Translations under genes and position numbers: made by a program
In this document: piece by piece, positions 24,035 to 35,587 of the stretch
Position numbering within the stretch: the first letter of the stretch is position 1
How the letters are laid out: each line of letters begins with the position of its first letter
NCBI GenBank assembly: GCA_946807835.1
Contig: OX327711.1
Location: 18,077,501 to 18,141,500 of the forward strand
Direction: 5' to 3'
DNA length: 64,000 nt
Source of the DNA: Ailanthus altissimus
Taxonomy: Eukaryota > Streptophyta > Magnoliopsida > Sapindales > Simaroubaceae
The notes under the pieces: generated by a model
Told to the model about the DNA's origin: nothing
What the model saw: the letters and a program-made list of their open reading frames with translations, nothing else
Databases searched by the model: none

Positions 24035-26289
24035 TGTTGTGTGATATGGTGTGTGATGTGTATAGATGTATATAATTTTAAAAATTAAATACGCAACGGA
24101 AGTATTCATACATATTAAACAATATGTAACATATTCAAGCATGTATGATCATTCAAGTACATATATATCTCATATATATATTTCATGCATGATATAAAAT
24201 GAATAACAAATAAATAACCTACCCGGATATGAAGGTAGCTTTACAATTCTTCAAGAACTCCAAGCTTCAATTTGTTGAGCTCACCTTGAAGTGTTCCCTT
24301 GCACAATTCTAGTTCACAACTAAATCCGGTGGGATTGTGAAGTTAGAATGGCAGCCTTGAATTTCCAGCAAATGATTGTTTTAACACTTAAAACAATTTG
24401 TGTATATGAATGATTACTACCAAGAGATGAGAAGAATTAAGAGATTTCTTTTGTTCTTTATAACTCTTTATGTTGAACCTTGGTAAGCCTTTGTATTTTC
24501 TCTCAACACTTTGAGAAAAACACTTAGGAAAAGCTCTCAATTCTCTCTCCTATCTCCTAGAACGAATTTCACTCTTTCTTGCACAAATTGAACTCTTTCA
24601 ATTCTTTCTTAAGTGCAAAGAATGATTTCTCTTAGTGCTCCACCACCACTTAACCATGTTTGCCATTACAAACATTAATCTATCATATTTTTCACTCACC
24701 AATTTAATTCAATCAATTGAATCAATTTCTAGAGAATAAATGGCATTTAATCAATGTTAAGTGGTTTTACCACTTCCTTAGTGCATCATTTAAGAATTAC
24801 AAAGTGGTAAACTTTCCTTATTATTAATAACAATTGCATTCTCCATTAGTAAATGGTGTTTGCCACTTATTCCAATTAATAATAATAATTTGATTAATAT
24901 ATAAAATATTAATAATTCAAAACTATTTTGAATATTTACATTTACCATATATGTATTTACCAAGTAAGGTATATAGATAAATACATGGTAAATTATTTAT
25001 GGAGCAAGATTATGTCACTTGTCAATTTCTTATTGGTTAACAACTCTTGTAAACCAATAATGTGTTTTACCTTCAATTATTGACAAGTGAATAATAAAAG
25101 GAACCTAGAAACATTTTTTATTTTGCTGGAAATTGTTGGATTAATTATTCAATCCAATTCGCCGCCCCAGTGCACAACGAGTACACTTCATATTGTGAGA
25201 CTCTTTAGGTCCATGCCCGATTTGTCATATGAAACTATTTCACACGTCCGTGAACAATGTCCTACACACATGTTACAGATATTACAAAACGGCGCATTAG
25301 ACCATACAAGTTGAGGTTATAACATATTCGTATAAGCCTTCCATCATAAATATCCTAGAAGAGCGGAGATATAGATCAACACCGTCAAGTCTCCATGTGC
25401 TCAACCATAAACTTATCTCTAGATTTGTATTTCAATAAATAATATCCGTAAACACTTTCACGATATTATTTTCCCAAGAAATTCTTGGATGTCTGCTTAT
25501 GGCCATAAGACTTTCTGAAATACAATGTTGGAGTTGCAGGATATTTTACTCACCCAATTGAGTTGATGGATCCCATATCTGTACACATCGGACTCCATTA
25601 GCATCAGACCATACCCAGCGACACCCAGCGGTCAGACTATGAAAGGTATCTAACATGTGTGGAACCAAAGTATGATGGATCACTAACAAGTCCACCGTGA
25701 CACTCAGGTTTAAGGACCACGAATACTACTCAACTCGAAAGATCCTCCATTGACGGCTTTATGGGATGTCTATTGGAGATCTTTGTGAGTCTGTTCAATA
25801 TTCAGTCCTTACTGAATACTTGTATCTCTATACGAGTTTCCACTAAACTCATGGTCTGCTAAGACTAACCATCTGGACTATCCAGATATAAACATACACT
25901 GATCTATATATATATTAAGATCTTCACTAGCAAACCTGCATTAGTGAAGGTAGATCAGGAACATTAAATTTAAGAACATATTTGCATAACAACATTTCTT
26001 AGCACCATTTGCAACCCATTGCAACTATGTCATTATTAATATATTCTTAGGTCTTTGTCCCATTTCAGACAAGGCTCTAACTCTTTAGATTTTACTAACT
26101 CTTAGTTCTGATCTAAACTCCTTTAGATCAAATCTGAACTCTTTCAGATCATACAATGTCTAAAATGTTGCAAGCATCTTACCATATTTATAAATAAAAT
26201 AATTAGTGATATATTGAAATCATAAATGTATAAACATAAAGCAAATATTTATACATAAAAGGGATGGCATGTAAGCACAAATCCCAACA
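24035..26289 (-). repeat. 3' LTR of copia A
   Basis: 2255 bp, preceded on the minus strand by the polypurine tract. On the minus strand the LTR begins TGTTGGGATTTGTGC and ends CACACAACA. The ORF of 75 codons seen here and again in the other LTR is a shadow of the repeat, not a gene. Confidence 0.95.
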
Positions 26290-26301
26290 ACTCCCACTTG
26301 C
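26290..26301 (-). other. Polypurine tract of copia A
   Basis: GCAAGTGGGAGT on the minus strand directly abuts the 3' LTR. In copia B the same site has decayed to GCAAATAGAAGT. Confidence 0.85.
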
Positions 26302-26302
26302 T

Positions 26303-29300
26303 TTAGTGCCATTCACGATGGTATCTTATACCCATTGACTCCACATGTCTTTCAAATATTTTTGGAGTTAAGGCCTTAGTAAGTGGATCCGCTACATTAT
26401 TCATAGAGTCTACTCTACGAACTATTACATCTCCTCTAGTCAAGATTTCTCTTATGATATGGTATTTTCTTTCTACATGCTTAGACTTTTGGTGTGCTCT
26501 TAGCTCTTTTGCTTGTGCAATGGCTCCGTTGTTATCGCAGAACAATGGTATAGGATCCATTGAACTCGGAACTATTCCAAGTTCAGCGATAAACTTGCGT
26601 ATCCAAACCGCTTCTTTTGCTGCTTCTGATGCTGCAATATATTCTGCCTCTGTTGTGGAATCAGCGGTTGATGACTGTTTGTTACTCTTTCAACTGACTG
26701 CAGCACCATTGAGAATGAATACATATCCAGATATAGACTTTCTATCATCTAGATCAGATTGGAAATCTGAATCTGTGTATCCTCTCAACACTAGGTCATT
26801 TTCTCCATAAATCAAAAACTTGTCCTTAGTACCCTTAAGATATTTTAGGACATGTTTCACTGCCATCCAATGGCCTTCGCCTGGATCAGACTGATAGCAA
26901 CTTGTAACACTTACAGCCATACTGATATCAGGTCCCGTACACATCATGGCATACATCAGACTTCCCACAACTGATGCATAAGGTATACTAGACATTCTAA
27001 CCTTTTTATCTTTACTCTGAGGACACATTTTCCTCGAAAGATGAATGCCATGTCTAAAAGGTATATTAACTATCTTACAGTTACTGAAACTATACCTTTC
27101 CAAGACATTATCTATGTACGATGATTGGGAGAGTCCTATAAGCCTCCTAGCTCTATCTCTATAAAGCTTTATACCTAGTATATATGTCATGCCCCAGACC
27201 CAAAAGATCTGACACACGACATCACTTACATTCATTCAATAATACTTAAACATTCATTTTAATTTCTTTCAGAATTATAGCCATTGAATTATGACTGGGA
27301 CAATTAGTAAACCGGAGATATGCAGAGTTTTCTCAGAGATTAACACTCTACTACGTCACCAATAGCAACTTTGTTACCGGAAGCCCAGAATATATTCATT
27401 GCAAATTCTTACTTAAAATCAATCCATTACTACACTTGGTGAAACTTAAATTAAATCCAACCACACACAATAAAATAATACATAGGTATTTATTCACTAG
27501 GGACAAATCAAATATCTTATCCCACGTGTCCCCAAATGAAACACTTAGCAACCTAACAACTTAGGGAACCCAAGGAACAGCAGAAGCCTTGCCAAATCCG
27601 CTAAGCACACATGTACCTTATTTACCTGAAATCACCATAAACTATAATGAGTATAAAACTCAGTAAGCATACTAGTTTTTTCATATATCAAATACAAATA
27701 CATATATGTACACAATGCATATGTATGATATGCTATGATCAATCAAAATCATAATCTTATCAAATCACATATCATGTAAGCGTTTACACATTCTTTCAAA
27801 ACACATAATAGGAATACCATCACTCAACTACTACTTAGTAGGACTTACATATCACATATCACATAATGAGCCAAATGTCACTCGTAGGTGACATACCGTA
27901 TGAGAGGAATAGTACAAGCGAGGCCTTTAAATTACACATATATAATGCTCATGCCCAAAGATAAAAGCTAAACCCTCACCCTGATCATCGGTGAGTCCTC
28001 TCACATGTACCAATACGCCACCACACGAATGTGATGACTCACTCTTCCTTTAGGTACCAATAGGATCCTCCCTACATACGGAACACATAACATATACCAA
28101 TCCCGAAGGAAAGGCCACACATAAAGGCTCTACAAATCACATAAAATGCCTACTAAGTTAACAGTGAGCTCAAGTACCCTCAAAACACAAAATATTTCTC
28201 ATGGACATATTACACTTCAAAAGCTTTCTTTGTTAAACATATCTTATTTTGAAAGCTCACTTTAAACATATATTTATATTTTATATCAAAATATACTTTG
28301 ATATAACATAAACATATTCTTAACAACATTTACAAAATCATTCATAACACTTACTATGTTTATTGTGATTCCAGTAAAAAGTCTAGTATACTTACCTCTT
28401 AGCATTTTCAGGTACAAGGCTTAAATCTCCTTAACCTCTTAAGATCCAAAATTCTAATTTCTTCTTCTTTTTCTTCTCCTTCTTCTCTTTCTCTCCCCTC
28501 CTTTTCTCTCTTCTCTCTCTCTAAAAGAAGTAGCTCGACCAAAAATGAGAGAAATAGGGTTTTAAAAGTGTATTTTTATACTAAGTGGCTAATTTTTAGT
28601 ATTTATGAATTTACCCCTAAATCTTTCAAAGTATTACAATTTGGTCCCTAAAATAAATCTAAAGTCTTGCAATTAAACCCAATGCTAATAGTATCACCTT
28701 AACCTATACAAACACTACTAATAACAATATATAAATCAAGTATCACCAATATACAAATAAAATACGTATATTTATACATATATAAATACTTATTCTTACC
28801 AGTCGTGGATACTGGTTACTACAATATAGGAAGCCTCTCCCAAATCCTTCATGGAGAAATTCTTACTTAGGTAACTTTTGACTGATTGCAACATACCAAT
28901 ATCGTTTTTGATAATGAGTATGTCATTCACATATAGAACCAAGAAGACTACCATACTCCCACTGCTCTTTTTATACACACATGATTCTTCTTCGTTCTTG
29001 ATAAAATCAGACCCTCTGATTACCTCATCAAAACAAAGATTCCAACTTCGGGAAGCTTGCTTAAGTCCATAGATAGACTTCTTCAGTTTACATACTAGAC
29101 CAGAAGTTTGGCTGGATGTAAAACCTTCGGGTTGTTCCATATAGATTTCTTCCTCAAGATATCCATTTAAGAACGCTGTTTTCACATCCATTTGCCAAAT
29201 TTCATAGTCATAATACGTAGCAATTGCTAGTAAAATCCAAATTGACTTAAGCATCGCTACTGGTGAGAAGGTTTCCTCATAGTCGATCCCAGATCGTTGA

Positions 29301-29860
29301 GTATAACCTTTCGCGACCAATCGGGCTTTGAAAGTCTCCACTTTCCCATCGAACCCACGCTTCCGCTTGTAGATCCATTTACAACCGATAGGAACAATTC
29401 CTTCAGGAAGCTCAACTAAGTCCCAGACTTGATTGTGATGCATAGAGTCAATTTCAGATTTCATGGCCTCTTGCCATTTTCCCAAATCGATGTCCAACAT
29501 CGCCTCTTTGTAAGTTAAAGGATCCTTTTCTTCAATTAAGAAAACATCAAGAGCACCTTTAGATATGGAACCATACCTTTCAGGTGGCCTTGATATCCTT
29601 TCTAACTTACGTGGAGGGTGTGTCAAAGGTATTCTGCTTGATTGAGCCTGAAGTTCTATTGTTGGTTCATTTTCATTCTGATTGAGTTCATCTAACTCAA
29701 TCTTTCTACAATCTCCACGATTCAGGAGAAACTCTTTCTCTAGAAAAGTGGCATAACGAGATACAAACACATTTCGTTCTTCTGGATCATAGAATTGGTA
29801 TCCCATTGAATTCTTGGGATATCCAATGAACCTATACTTGTAACCTTTAGGTGCAAGTTT
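26303..29860 (-). pseudogene. copia A reverse transcriptase and RNase H, interrupted by solo LTR H
   Basis: RT reads from about 29860 to 28829: VWDLVELPEGIVPIGCKWIY, TFKARLVAKGYTQ, QMDVKTAFLNG and KSIYGLKQASRSW. The active-site box should be YVDD but is YVND (Asn codon 28925-28927), losing a metal-binding Asp. The text then meets solo LTR H between SYI and LGIKLYRD and resumes at 27184. The RNase H part has YTDSDF, a TGA in place of the Trp of AVSW at 26690-26692, then STTEAEYIAASEA, FCDNNGAI, KHVERKYHIIRE and VADPLTKAL. It stops at 26303, two bases from the polypurine tract. These lesions abolish RT activity. Confidence 0.92.
27185..28823 (-). mobile_element. Solo LTR H nested in copia A RT (orientation uncertain)
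   Basis: 1639 bp beginning TGTCATGCCCCAGACCC and ending TGGTTACTACA. A perfect 5-bp target duplication ATATA lies at 27180-27184 and 28824-28828. Removing the insert and one ATATA restores the RT reading SYILGIKLYRD. There is no coding content, and TG...CA ends with a 5-bp duplication fit a solo LTR. The TGTCATGCCCC start resembles Ty3 LTRs by memory. The strand given is arbitrary. Confidence 0.88.
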
Positions 29861-29863
29861 ATC

Positions 29864-30760
29864 CTATTGCGTAACTTTTAAGTAAGCAGGACAACCCCAA
29901 ATCTTAACATATTTAAGACTTGGTTTCCTTCCAGTCCATATCTCATGTGGAGTGGATGGAATGGCTTTTGATGGAACTCTATTCAATATATGAGCAGCAG
30001 TTTCTAGTGCATACCCCCATAGATATTCAGGGAGATCAGTGAAGCTCATCATCGATCGAACCATATCCAATAAAGTCCGATTCCTCCTCTCCGAAACACC
30101 ATTGTGTTGTGGAGTACCTGGAGGACTATACTGAGCGAGAATCCCATTCTCCTTTAAATAATCTGAAAATTCACTGCTCATGTATTCACCCCCTCGATCT
30201 GATCTAAGGCATTTGATATACATTCCAGTTTGTTTCTCTACTTCATTTCGAAACTCTTTGAACTTTTCAAAAGTTTCTGACTTATGTTTGATAAGAAACA
30301 CATATCTATATCGTGATAGATCATCGATAAAGATAACAAAGTATCGAAAACTACCCATCGCAGTGTGATTCATTGGACCACATACATTACTATGTATTAG
30401 TTCCAATAAATCAGTGGCACGGTGTCCAACACCAATAAATGGAGCCTTGGTCATTTTCCCTTGAATACAAGATTCACAAACTGGATATGATTCTATGGTC
30501 AGATCAGGTATCCGACCATCCTTAACCAGACGGGATAGGCGTCTTACCCCTATATGACCTAATCTCATATGCCACAATTCTGTATCATTTAAAGTTCCCG
30601 CACTATTTTTAGCATTCACTTGTACATTCATGATATTTCTTGTTGTATCTAATATGTAATGCTCATTTATCAACTGACATTCAGCTAACAAAACATTATC
30701 CAAATCATACAAGCATAAGGAATGATTCCTAACACGCATATGATATCCTTCATTGTCCAA
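29864..30760 (-). pseudogene. copia A integrase, first catalytic Asp lost
   Basis: The gag_pre-integrase part (ELWHMRLGHIGVRRLSRLVK) carries the zinc-binding HHCC ligands with CESCIQGK. The rve core follows: HSNVCGPM, then IDDLSRYRYVF, LRSDRGGEY and HNGVSERRNRT. Related elements have Asp in H-[ST]-D-V-C-G-P. Here that codon (30386-30388) reads Asn, so the first residue of the D-D-E triad is missing, while the second Asp and the Glu are intact. A TAG stop at 29864-29866 separates integrase from RT. Enzyme made from this copy should be inactive for strand transfer. Confidence 0.88.
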
Positions 30761-30778
30761 TACAGGAATTGAAATAAT

Positions 30779-31348
30779 TTACCGGATAATGTTTGGCACA
30801 TAATAACAATTATTCAATACAACAATTTTATTACATGGAAGCATCAAATTGAAACATCCAATAGCCTCGACCTGTAGGAAATCTCCATTTCCAACACGAA
30901 GCTGTACTTCTCCTGGTTGTAACTTTCTAACTTCCTTCAGACCCTGCAACACATTGCAGATGTGAAAAGGACAAGCGGTATCTAATACCCAACCAAAGCT
31001 AGCATCAAATGCTAAGGAAATATCAATAAAAGGCAAGTGTATACCTGATAGTGTCTTCTTAATCATGGCAAGGTACTTTGGGCAGTTTCGCTTCCAATGC
31101 CCATCCTCACTGCAATGGAAACATTTTCCACTTGCTTTGTTCTTTCGTGGGTGCTTGGATATGTATTGCTTTTGAGGACCCATTCTAGGTGCATGCATTA
31201 ATTTCCGTTTATTCTTTCCTTTGGACTTCTTAGAAGTCCTTCGGGTAGATGATGAAGCACCATGAACATAGAGGACCGTGCCCCCTTTGTTCATGTCCTC
31301 CTGAGCAGTTATTAGCATGTTATGCAGTTCAGCATAAGTAGGAGTCAA
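30779..31348 (-). pseudogene. copia A nucleocapsid zinc knuckle and protease
   Basis: This open stretch follows gag after two stops. It contains a basic linker, a zinc knuckle CFHCSEDGHWKRNC at about 31082-31123 with standard CX2CX4HX4C spacing, and then the protease with WVLDTACPFHIC around 30970-31000. The DTA form of the aspartyl-protease motif is one I recall from other plant copia elements, so it need not be a mutation. The frame closes at 30779, just before the integrase part. Confidence 0.8.
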
Positions 31349-31399
31349 TCCTTACATATTGTAGTTCATTATGAATGGTGCAAATAACCCTGGAAGTGA

Positions 31400-31888
31400 T
31401 TAGAGAATCAAACTATTCCCCAATCCATTGCTCAGTATGAGATCCATGGTCTCCAGCCTCTCAATGTATGAAATCATTTTGAGGACATGAGGACTTACTG
31501 GACTGCCCTCGGGTAGTCTAGCTTGAAAAAGCGATTTGGCAACCCTATACATTTCAAATTGAGGTCGGTCACCAAATAACTCTTTTAGGTGGAGCATGAT
31601 ACTCCCAGCACTGTCCATGTGGACATGCTCCCTTTGGAGCTCCGTAGACATAGACCCGAAAATGTACGATTTAACTTTCAAATCGTCATCCAACCATTTC
31701 CGATATGTCTCCTTTTCTTCTGGGGAAGCATTATCAGAAATAGCTTGTGGCATGCGCTGATCAATAACATATCCAAGCTTTTCAGAATCTAGAACTATTC
31801 TGAGATTCATAAGCCAATCAACATAATTTTCTGCACCTTTTAGTTGGTGCGCATCAAGGATGCGAGCTAAAGTGTTGTTTGAAGCCAT
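31400..31888 (-). pseudogene. copia A gag
   Basis: The first ATG is at 31888 (MASNNTLARILDAHQLKG). The next stretch, GAENYVDWLMNLRIVLDSEK, is the conserved copia gag start, followed by a YRKWLDDDLKVKSYIFGS segment and LKELFGDRP. The reading frame runs about 160 codons and stops at 31400 after LSNGLGNSL, short of the zinc knuckle. The knuckle lies in the next open stretch. This looks like a gag-pol polyprotein frame broken by a stop, so a truncated Gag lacking its nucleocapsid part is the most that could be made. Confidence 0.85.
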
Positions 31889-32108
31889 TTGATCTTCACA
31901 AGACAAAAGAAAAAGATGTTAGTGGAATATTTCAATCACTAATAAATAACGTTTTAGATCATGGGTATAACAGTTATACAATTTTTAATCTAAAAATGCC
32001 CTCCTATTATTTTACGTAATCCCTTTAATCTCTCAAACGGGAAAACGATAGTTTAAGAATTCTTTAAACTATATAGTGAGAAGTGGATCTCTTTGGCATT
32101 TACTTCAG

Positions 32109-32402
32109 CCGCACACTATAGCGATCTAGGCCTTAGTAAACCCAAAAGGTAGACAACTCTTATCAATTGCATTTCATGCAACTCTTAACACTTGATCCTA
32201 AACACATCTTATCCGCACACTTTAGCGATCTAGGATAAGTGTATTCCAGATTTACTTATCAATCATTAAATATATGTTATTGTTATTAACCGCACACTTT
32301 AGCGATCTAGGGTAATACTTTAACATATATTTATCACATCTAATGTTTAAACGGCATAGGCCATGTCACACCGATCAATTCCTCACACTTTAGCGATCTT
32401 GG
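32109..32402 (-). repeat. 22-nt motif repeated four times in the copia A leader
   Basis: Copies at 32109-32130, 32213-32234, 32290-32311 and 32381-32402. The sense consensus is CCTAGATCGCTAAAGTGTGC followed by GG. Steps in sense order are 91, 77 and 104 bp. The old element B keeps four diverged copies at 40216, 40307, 40383 and 40484, with steps of 91, 76 and 101 bp. Confidence 0.85.
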
Positions 32403-32719
32403 AAAAGAATCGAAGTGACTTGTCTAATACCGTATTGATAAGACGGATCATATTTAACATTATCTCATAATGAAAATATTATAATCTGATTAAGAGAGAT
32501 TTTATTACATACTCATTTCATCCAAATGAATAATATAGATCATTTATACATAAAAGAAATACGCAATCACAACTAACCCCCACCAATAGGGCTCCCATTG
32601 TGATTATCAGCGTATTTTAATGATCACATCATGGTATGAGAACTATTGAAGTACATTACAGCAATAAAATAAGTCAAAACATGATAAATAAATTTAAAAA
32701 AAAAATTCAAAAACAGCGA

Positions 32720-33070
32720 TGAACGCTGCGGCGCCGAAAAACGGGCGCTGCAGCGTTCATAAAATTAATCCGGGCGCGGGGGCACCCAGAAGTAAGCGCC
32801 GCGGCGCTGGCCAAATAGCGGGCTGGCGCTGCAGCACCATATATCTAGCGCCTCGGCGCTGGCCATAATATCATCCGGCGCTGCAGCGCCCATAGCCTGG
32901 CGCTGGGGCGCTGGCCAAAATTAGGCTGGCGCCGCAGCGACCTTAAGCTAACGCCTCAGCGCTGAATTCTAGTATATGGGCGCCGTAGCGTTGATATCCT
33001 GTCGCTGAGGCGCTGGCCAAAATTAGGCTGGCGCCGCAGCGACCATCAGCTAGCGCCTCAGCGCTGGACA
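32720..33070. repeat. GC-rich palindromic-box array, ~51-bp period, in the copia A leader
   Basis: Fourteen boxes start near 32723, 32744, 32774, 32795, 32825, 32848, 32877, 32899, 32928, 32951, 32979, 33002, 33030 and 33053. The steps alternate between about 21-23 and 28-30 bp. Alternate boxes repeat every 51-53 bp, and GGCCAAAATTAGGCTGGCGC recurs exactly 102 bp apart (32913 and 33015). One box, GGCGCTGCAGCGCC at 32877-32890, is a perfect palindrome; most others are near-palindromes. The stretch is far richer in GC than its surroundings. It lies in the untranslated leader, about 250-600 bp after the primer site. A partial reading frame crosses it but is closed by a stop, so it is not coding. 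Confidence 0.9.
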
Positions 33071-33318
33071 CTGTTACTGTGTCCGGTGCACTAAAATCAA
33101 TTTTCTTCTGTTCCGGCACCCAAATCAACCGATTTAAAATATGATCAAATATCATATAAACAATTTTAAACACCAACATATTCAAGAATTCATAAAATAT
33201 CAACATGTTCAATCGTAAACATCAACATGCTTGAAATCAAACATCATCATGTTGTTTATCAATATAACATCAACATGTTAACTACAACAATATCAAACAG
33301 CAAACACCATATCAGTAT

Positions 33319-33330
33319 GCTCTGATACCA
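33319..33330 (-). other. Primer-binding site of copia A
   Basis: The plus strand reads GCTCTGATACCA, the exact reverse complement of the plant initiator tRNA-Met site TGGTATCAGAGC. It sits two bases from the LTR, the same spacing as in copia B. Confidence 0.95.
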
Positions 33331-33332
33331 CT

Positions 33333-35587
33333 TGTTGTGTGATATGGTGTGTGATGTGTATAGATGTATATAATTTCAAAAATTAAATACGCAACGGAAG
33401 TATTCATACATATTAAACAATATGTAACATATTCAAGCATGTATGATCATTCAAGTACATATATATCTCATATATATATTTCATGCATGATATAAAATGA
33501 ATAACAAATAAATAACCTACCCGGATATGAAGGTAGCTTTACAATTCTTCAAGAACTCCAAGCTTCAATTTGTTGAGCTCACCTTGAAGTGTTCCCTTGC
33601 ACAATTCTAGTTCACAACTAAATCCGGTGGGATTGTGAAGTTAGAATGACAGCCTTGAATTTCCAGCAAATGATTGTTTTAACACTTAAAACAATTTGTG
33701 TATATGAATGATTACTACTAAGAGATGAGAAGAATTAAGAGATTTCTTTTGTTCTTTATAACTCTTTATGTTGAACCTTGGTAAGCCTTTGTATTTTCTC
33801 TCAACACTTTGAGAAAAACACTTAGGAAAAGCTCTCAATTCTCTCTCCTATCTCCTAAAACGAATTTCACTCTTTCTTGCACAAATTGAACTCTTTCAAT
33901 TCTTTCTTAAGTGCAAAGAATGATTTCTCTTAGTGCTCCACCACCACTTAACCATGTTTGCCATTACAAACATTAATCTATCATATTTTTCACTCACCAA
34001 TTTAATTCAATCAATTGAATCAATTTCTAGAGAATAAATGGCATTTAATCAATGTTAAGTGGTTTTACCACTTCCTTAGTGCATCATTTAAGAATTACAA
34101 AGTGGTAAACTTTCCTTATTATTAATAACAATTGCATTCTCCATTAGTAAATGGTGTTTGCCACTTATTCCAATTAATAATAATAATTTGATTAATATAT
34201 AAAATATTAATAATTCAAAACTATTTTGAATATTTACATTTACCATATATGTATTTACCAAGTAAGGTATATAGATAAATACATGGTAAATTATTTATGG
34301 AGCAAGATTATGTCACTTGTCAATTTCTTATTGGTTAACAACTCTTGTAAACCAATAATGTGTTTTACCTTCAATTATTGACAAGTGAATAATAAAAGGA
34401 ACCTAGAAACATTTTTTATTTTGCTGGAAATTGTTGGATTAATTATTCAATCCAATTCGCCGCCCCAGTGCACAACGAGTACACTTCATATTGTGAGACT
34501 CTCTAGGTCCATGCCTGATTTGTCATATAAAACTATTTCACACGTCCGTGAACAATGTCCTACACACATGTTACAGATATTACAAAACGGCGCATTAGAC
34601 CATACAAGTTGAGGTTATAACATATTCGTATAAGCCTTCCATCATAAATATCCTAGAAGAGCGGAGATATAGATCAACACCGTCAAGTCTCCATGTACTC
34701 AACCATAAACTTATCTCTAGATTTGTATTTCAATAAATAATATCCGTAAACACTTTCACGATATTATTTTCCCAAGAAATTCTTGGATGTCTGCTTATGG
34801 CCATAAGACTTTCTGAAATACAATGTTAGAGTTGCAGGATATTTTACTCACCCAATTGAGTTGATGGATCCCATATCTGTACACATCGGACTCCATTAGC
34901 ATCGGACCATACCCAGCGACACCCAGCGGTCAGACTATGAAAGGTATCTAACATGTGTGGAACCAAAGTATGATGGATCACTAACAAGTCCACCGTGGCA
35001 CTCAGGTTTAAGGACCACGAATACTACTCAACTCGAAAGATCCTCCATTGACGGCTTTATGGGATGTCTATTGGAGATCTTTGTGAGTTTGTTCAATATT
35101 CAGTCCTTACTGAATACTTGTATCTCTATACGAGTTTCCACTAAACTCATGGTCTGCTAAGACTAACCATCTGGACTATCCAGATATAAACATACACTGA
35201 TTTATATATATATTAAGATCTTCACTAGCAGACCCGCATTAGTGAAGGTAGATCAGGAACATTAAATTTAAGAACATATTTGCATAACAACATATCTTAG
35301 CACCATTTGCAACCCATTGCAACTATGTCATTATTAATATATTCTTAGGTCTTTGTCCCATTTCAGACAAGGCTCTAACTCTTTAGATTTTACTAACTCT
35401 TAGTTCTGATCTAAACTCCTTTAGATCAGATCTGAACTCTTTCAAATCATACAATGTCTAAAACGTTACAAGCATCTTACCATACTTATAAATAAAATAA
35501 TTAGTGATATATTGAAATCATAAATGTATAAACATAAAGCAAATATTTATACATAAAAGGGATGGCACGTAAGCACAAATCCTAACA
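33333..35587 (-). repeat. 5' LTR of copia A
   Basis: 2255 bp, adjacent to the primer site. It matches 24035-26289 base for base apart from about 23 differences, with no length change seen. Confidence 0.95.

Larger units (their letters stand above)
24035..35587 (-). mobile_element. Ty1/copia retrotransposon A, structurally complete, disabled
   Basis: Two LTRs of 2255 bp each (24035-26289 and 33333-35587, TGTT...AACA) flank gag-PR-IN-RT-RNase H in copia order on the minus strand. A perfect target duplication ATAAA is present (24030-24034 and 35588-35592). The initiator tRNA-Met primer site, the polypurine tract, a 1.4-kb leader with two repeat systems and a nested solo LTR (H) are all present. 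The two LTRs differ at about 23 positions by eye (about 1%), nearly all transitions, so this is a recent insertion. Despite this, the protein genes carry stops and catalytic-site changes. Without H the element is about 9.9 kb. Confidence 0.96.

Noticed and set aside
25087..25314. 75-codon ORF found twice (also 34385-34612)
   Set aside because: Identical positions in the two copia A LTRs, antisense to the element; a shadow of the repeat.
32720..33070. Repeat-spacer pattern resembling a CRISPR array
   Set aside because: The spacing alternates between two short lengths, the boxes vary, the 'spacers' repeat too, and the locus is a plant retrotransposon leader.
32943..33212. ORF on the minus strand with a 17-residue periodicity across the GC-box array
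   Set aside because: The period of 51 is divisible by three so a frame stays open by chance. A stop closes it inside the array and it lies upstream of gag.
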